Assembly: GCA_964006375.1 (NCBI GenBank)
Contig: OZ023267.1
Location: 88,550,906-88,614,905 of the forward strand
Length of the DNA stretch: 64,000 bases
Direction: 5' to 3'
Source: Tillus elongatus
Taxonomy: Eukaryota; Arthropoda; Insecta; Coleoptera; Cleridae
Under the pieces are notes generated by a model, which did no database searches, had not been told where the DNA came from, and saw nothing but the letters and a program-made list of their open reading frames with translations. Below are positions 63,234 to 64,000 of this stretch, one piece after another; position 1 is the stretch's first letter, and the number at the start of each line of letters is the position of its first letter. Both the position numbers and the translations under genes were made by a program.

Positions 63234-64000
63234 ATGGCTACATTAAATGATGTGTGCTACCAGCAAATTAAAGACAACTTCTGGTATGGTTTATTTGGAG
63301 ACTTTCAATTAATTATTGATAAAAACACTGGTTATTTTAATGCAACTAAACTATGTAAAAATGGTGAGAAAAGATTCAGACATTGGTTGGAAAATAAGAA
63401 AACTAAAGAGTTGATTACCTATTACAACGGTCAGCTGAAGAAACATTTAGGTAGCCAGAATACCGATTACCTAAATATTTCAACCGAAGGTGTCCACTTA
63501 GAGTCACATCTAGGGGGCCGGAATTCCGGCCCCCTAGATGTGCCGGAAGCAACATCTCAACTAACACCTACAACCGCTACATACCTGGTGGACTTTGGTG
63601 GAACACAGACTGAAAACAACTTGATATCTGGTACATATGTCTGTAAAGATTTGATATTAAATTTAGCCTGTTGGATATCTAATCATTTCTATGAAAAGTG
63701 CAGCCAAATTATTTTTGATTTTTTCGTAAACGAATTTAATCAAAAATACAAGGAAAACCTTAAAGAAATTGAAGTGAAATTAATGGAGATAGAGGATGAA
63801 GTGCAACGTATGCGAGAAGCAGATGCTAGAGTTACAGAACACATTGAAGATATATCTCCAAAACCAAGCAATCCCGGAAAAATCAGTATGTTTGGTTTAC
63901 TTTCAAGAAATGAGAAAGACGCTATACGAACCCAGAAGAAGAGTTTTAGAAGAGCCGTCAGAAACTTTAAAAATAAACATCCCGACTCCGAAGTGGTTCT
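63234..64000 (+). CDS. KilA-N domain protein, truncated by window edge
   Basis: ATG at 63234 (MATLNDVCYQQIKDN), open to the end of the window (255 codons). Residues about 10-85 form a KilA-N DNA-binding domain: GYFNATKLCKNGEKRFRHWL is the characteristic core. A linker coded partly by a 38-bp palindrome follows, then a second module (TYVCKDLILNLACWISNHF...C..IIFDFFV) resembling the MSV199-type extension of insect-virus KilA-N/BRO proteins, and a charged coiled coil (KLMEIEDEVQRMREADARV). KilA-N proteins are spread among large DNA viruses, phages and virus-like transposons and act as DNA-binding regulators. C-terminus unknown. Confidence 0.88.
   Translation, partial: MATLNDVCYQQIKDNFWYGLFGDFQLIIDKNTGYFNATKLCKNGEKRFRHWLENKKTKELITYYNGQLKKHLGSQNTDYLNISTEGVHLESHLGGRNSGPLDVPEATSQLTPTTATYLVDFGGTQTENNLISGTYVCKDLILNLACWISNHFYEKCSQIIFDFFVNEFNQKYKENLKEIEVKLMEIEDEVQRMREADARVTEHIEDISPKPSNPGKISMFGLLSRNEKDAIRTQKKSFRRAVRNFKNKHPDSEVV
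63505..63542. repeat. perfect 38-bp palindrome inside the KilA-N gene
   Basis: Left half CACATCTAGGGGGCCGGAA, right half its exact complement, centred on GAATTC. It is GC-rich in an AT-rich gene and keeps the reading frame open, coding HLGGRNSGPLDV. Confidence 0.97.

Overview
The window looks like AT-rich insect (at least arthropod) nuclear DNA. The evidence is one large exon of an insulin-receptor-type tyrosine kinase, a dense layering of eukaryotic transposons (Tx1/L1-like, I-type, RTE-type and other LINEs, Penelope, Ty1/copia, P, Tc1, DD41D mariner, Tigger), and TATA plus TCAKTY-type initiator pairs near the right end. The species cannot be named from this sequence. At least fifteen very long (TA)n arrays are scattered through it, many of them in the middle of copies of one dispersed repeat family.

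Layout. 1-6.3 kb: the minus-strand ORF2 (endonuclease and start of reverse transcriptase) and probable ORF1 of a Tx1/L1-like LINE, with an I-type LINE on the plus strand, itself internally deleted, lying between them. 8.1-10.5 kb: three neighbouring degenerate tandem arrays (about 120, 92 and 290 bp periods) with no gene. 13.7-17.1 kb: a P-superfamily transposon with THAP domain and transposase, split by a 5'-truncated Penelope element that ends in a hammerhead-ribozyme-like motif. 18.1-23.5 kb: a dead Tc1, an inverted second copy of the P fragment, a long-TIR MITE and an internally deleted mariner. 23.8-30.7 kb: a complete but broken copia retrotransposon whose leader holds a palindromic foldback element, which in turn holds a copy of the TA-centred repeat. 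30.7-54 kb: LINE tails, Tigger, MITEs, a DD41D mariner sitting inside a TA array, further repeats and long stretches without recognisable content.

55.1-58.2 kb (minus): the only clear host gene, one 3.1-kb exon coding the end of the cysteine-rich region, L2, FnIII domains, membrane segment and intact kinase of an insulin/IGF-type receptor. Its upstream exons are not seen and should lie to the right of the window, so everything from 58.2 to 64 kb may be intronic.

60.3-64 kb (plus): a compact block unlike the rest. A GC-rich hairpin-dense segment and 97-bp tandem repeats carrying CRE, ETS, YY1 and NRF1-like motifs are followed by four or five closely packed plus-strand genes: an unknown protein, a small membrane protein, a zinc-finger protein and a KilA-N domain protein that runs off the window. 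The last contains a perfect 38-bp palindrome. I interpret this as the left part of an endogenous large-DNA-virus or virus-like (Polinton/adintovirus-grade) element. It carries at least two frameshifts and is the most promising candidate for something undescribed.
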